Assembly: GCA_012521395.1 (NCBI GenBank)
Contig: JAAYML010000127.1
Location: 1 to 64,000, forward strand
Source of the DNA: Candidatus Epulonipiscium sp.
GTDB taxonomy: Bacteria; Bacillota; Clostridia; Lachnospirales; Defluviitaleaceae
Length of the DNA stretch: 64,000 bases
Direction: 5' to 3'
Positions 63,969 to 64,000 of the stretch are shown here, piece after piece. Position 1 is the first letter of the stretch, and every line of letters starts with the position of its first letter. The notes under the pieces were generated by a model. The model ran no database searches and was not told where the DNA came from. It saw nothing but the letters and a program-made list of their open reading frames with translations. The translations under genes were made by a program, and so were the position numbers.

Positions 63969-64000
63969 TTATTCATCTATTTCAGTATTAAGACTATCCT
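63969..64000 (-). CDS. 3' end of a gene ahead of gmk, probably remA (DUF370)
   Basis: Only the last nine codons (DSLNTEIDE) and the TAA stop at 63969-63971 lie in the window, 15 bases before gmk. In most Firmicutes remA, a small DNA-binding regulator with an acidic C-terminus, sits here. The identity rests on position and acidity only. Confidence 0.4.
   Translation of the reverse strand, partial: DSLNTEIDE

Noticed and set aside
1..64000. tRNA, rRNA, SRP RNA, insertion sequence, prophage or CRISPR
   Set aside because: I found no supporting cloverleaf, rRNA segment, transposase, integrase or regularly spaced repeats on either strand.

Overview
The window reads as one continuous stretch of the chromosome of a low-GC, endospore-forming, Gram-positive anaerobe of the class Clostridia. 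The evidence is AT-rich DNA, spoIVA, a spoVM-type micro-gene, a ylbJ-type gene and a small acid-soluble spore protein. Gene order also matches the classical Firmicutes core clusters, and pta-ackA and small clostridial families (DUF6485, DUF6465) are present. I would guess a Lachnospirales/Defluviitalea-like lineage, but that placement is inference. I see no rRNA or tRNA gene, no CRISPR array, no insertion sequence and no prophage. About 72 protein genes are supported. All but five lie on the minus strand, so most reads run from high to low coordinates.

Layout from left to right. (1) 1-2.9 kb: two small plus-strand genes (DUF2935, DUF6485) converge through a bidirectional terminator on an ECF sigma/anti-sigma pair resembling SigV-RsiV, with its own ECF-type promoter. 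(2) 2.9-7.5 kb: lspA-rluD-pyrR-uraA, with a promoter and a PyrR-type attenuator between rluD and pyrR, preceded by a YteA-type zinc-finger gene. (3) 7.6-13.2 kb: the division cluster HlyD-like/yggS/sepF/yggT/ylmH/divIVA with aroB at its end. (4) 13.3-19.6 kb: DUF6465, spoIVA behind a SigE-like promoter, gpsA-plsY, der and a DUF512 protein. (5) 19.7-38.2 kb: pgeF, yraN, FlhB-like and FliK/YlqG-like genes, rnhB, rbgA, three tandem signal peptidase I genes, rplS-trmD-rimM-khpA-rpsP-ffh-ylxM, ftsY-smc-rnc-acpP-plsX-rpmF-yceD. (6) 38.2-45.2 kb: ackA and pta, divergent tmcAL-ylbJ, then a coiled-coil protein, coaD, rsmD and an alpha/beta SASP. (7) 45.3-50.2 kb: recG-fakA-asp23, divergent rpmB, and two micro-genes including spoVM. 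(8) 50.2-64 kb: thiN-rsgA-prkC-prpC-rlmN-rsmB-yugP-fmt-def-priA-coaBC-rpoZ-gmk, with the 3' tip of a probable remA at the right edge.

The genes form the usual core of envelope lipid supply (plsX, plsY, gpsA, acpP), protein export (ffh, ftsY, signal peptidases I and II), ribosome assembly (der, rbgA, rsgA, rnc, rimM, trmD, rsmB, rsmD, rlmN), division (sepF, divIVA) and sporulation. Many starts are trimmed here to the start codon that follows a clear Shine-Dalgarno sequence. These include TTG starts for pyrR, lspA, rimM, rsmD and the DUF512 gene, and GTG starts for thiN, fakA, acpP and pta.

The parts most worth a second look are regulatory or small: the PyrR attenuator with visibly exclusive hairpins, the ECF autoregulatory promoter, the SigE-like spoIVA promoter, the 25-residue SpoVM plus an adjacent 47-residue two-helix protein, the triple signal peptidase array, a perfect 14-bp inverted repeat upstream of rsmD, and several stop codons buried in terminator hairpins. 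I found no clearly new multi-gene system.
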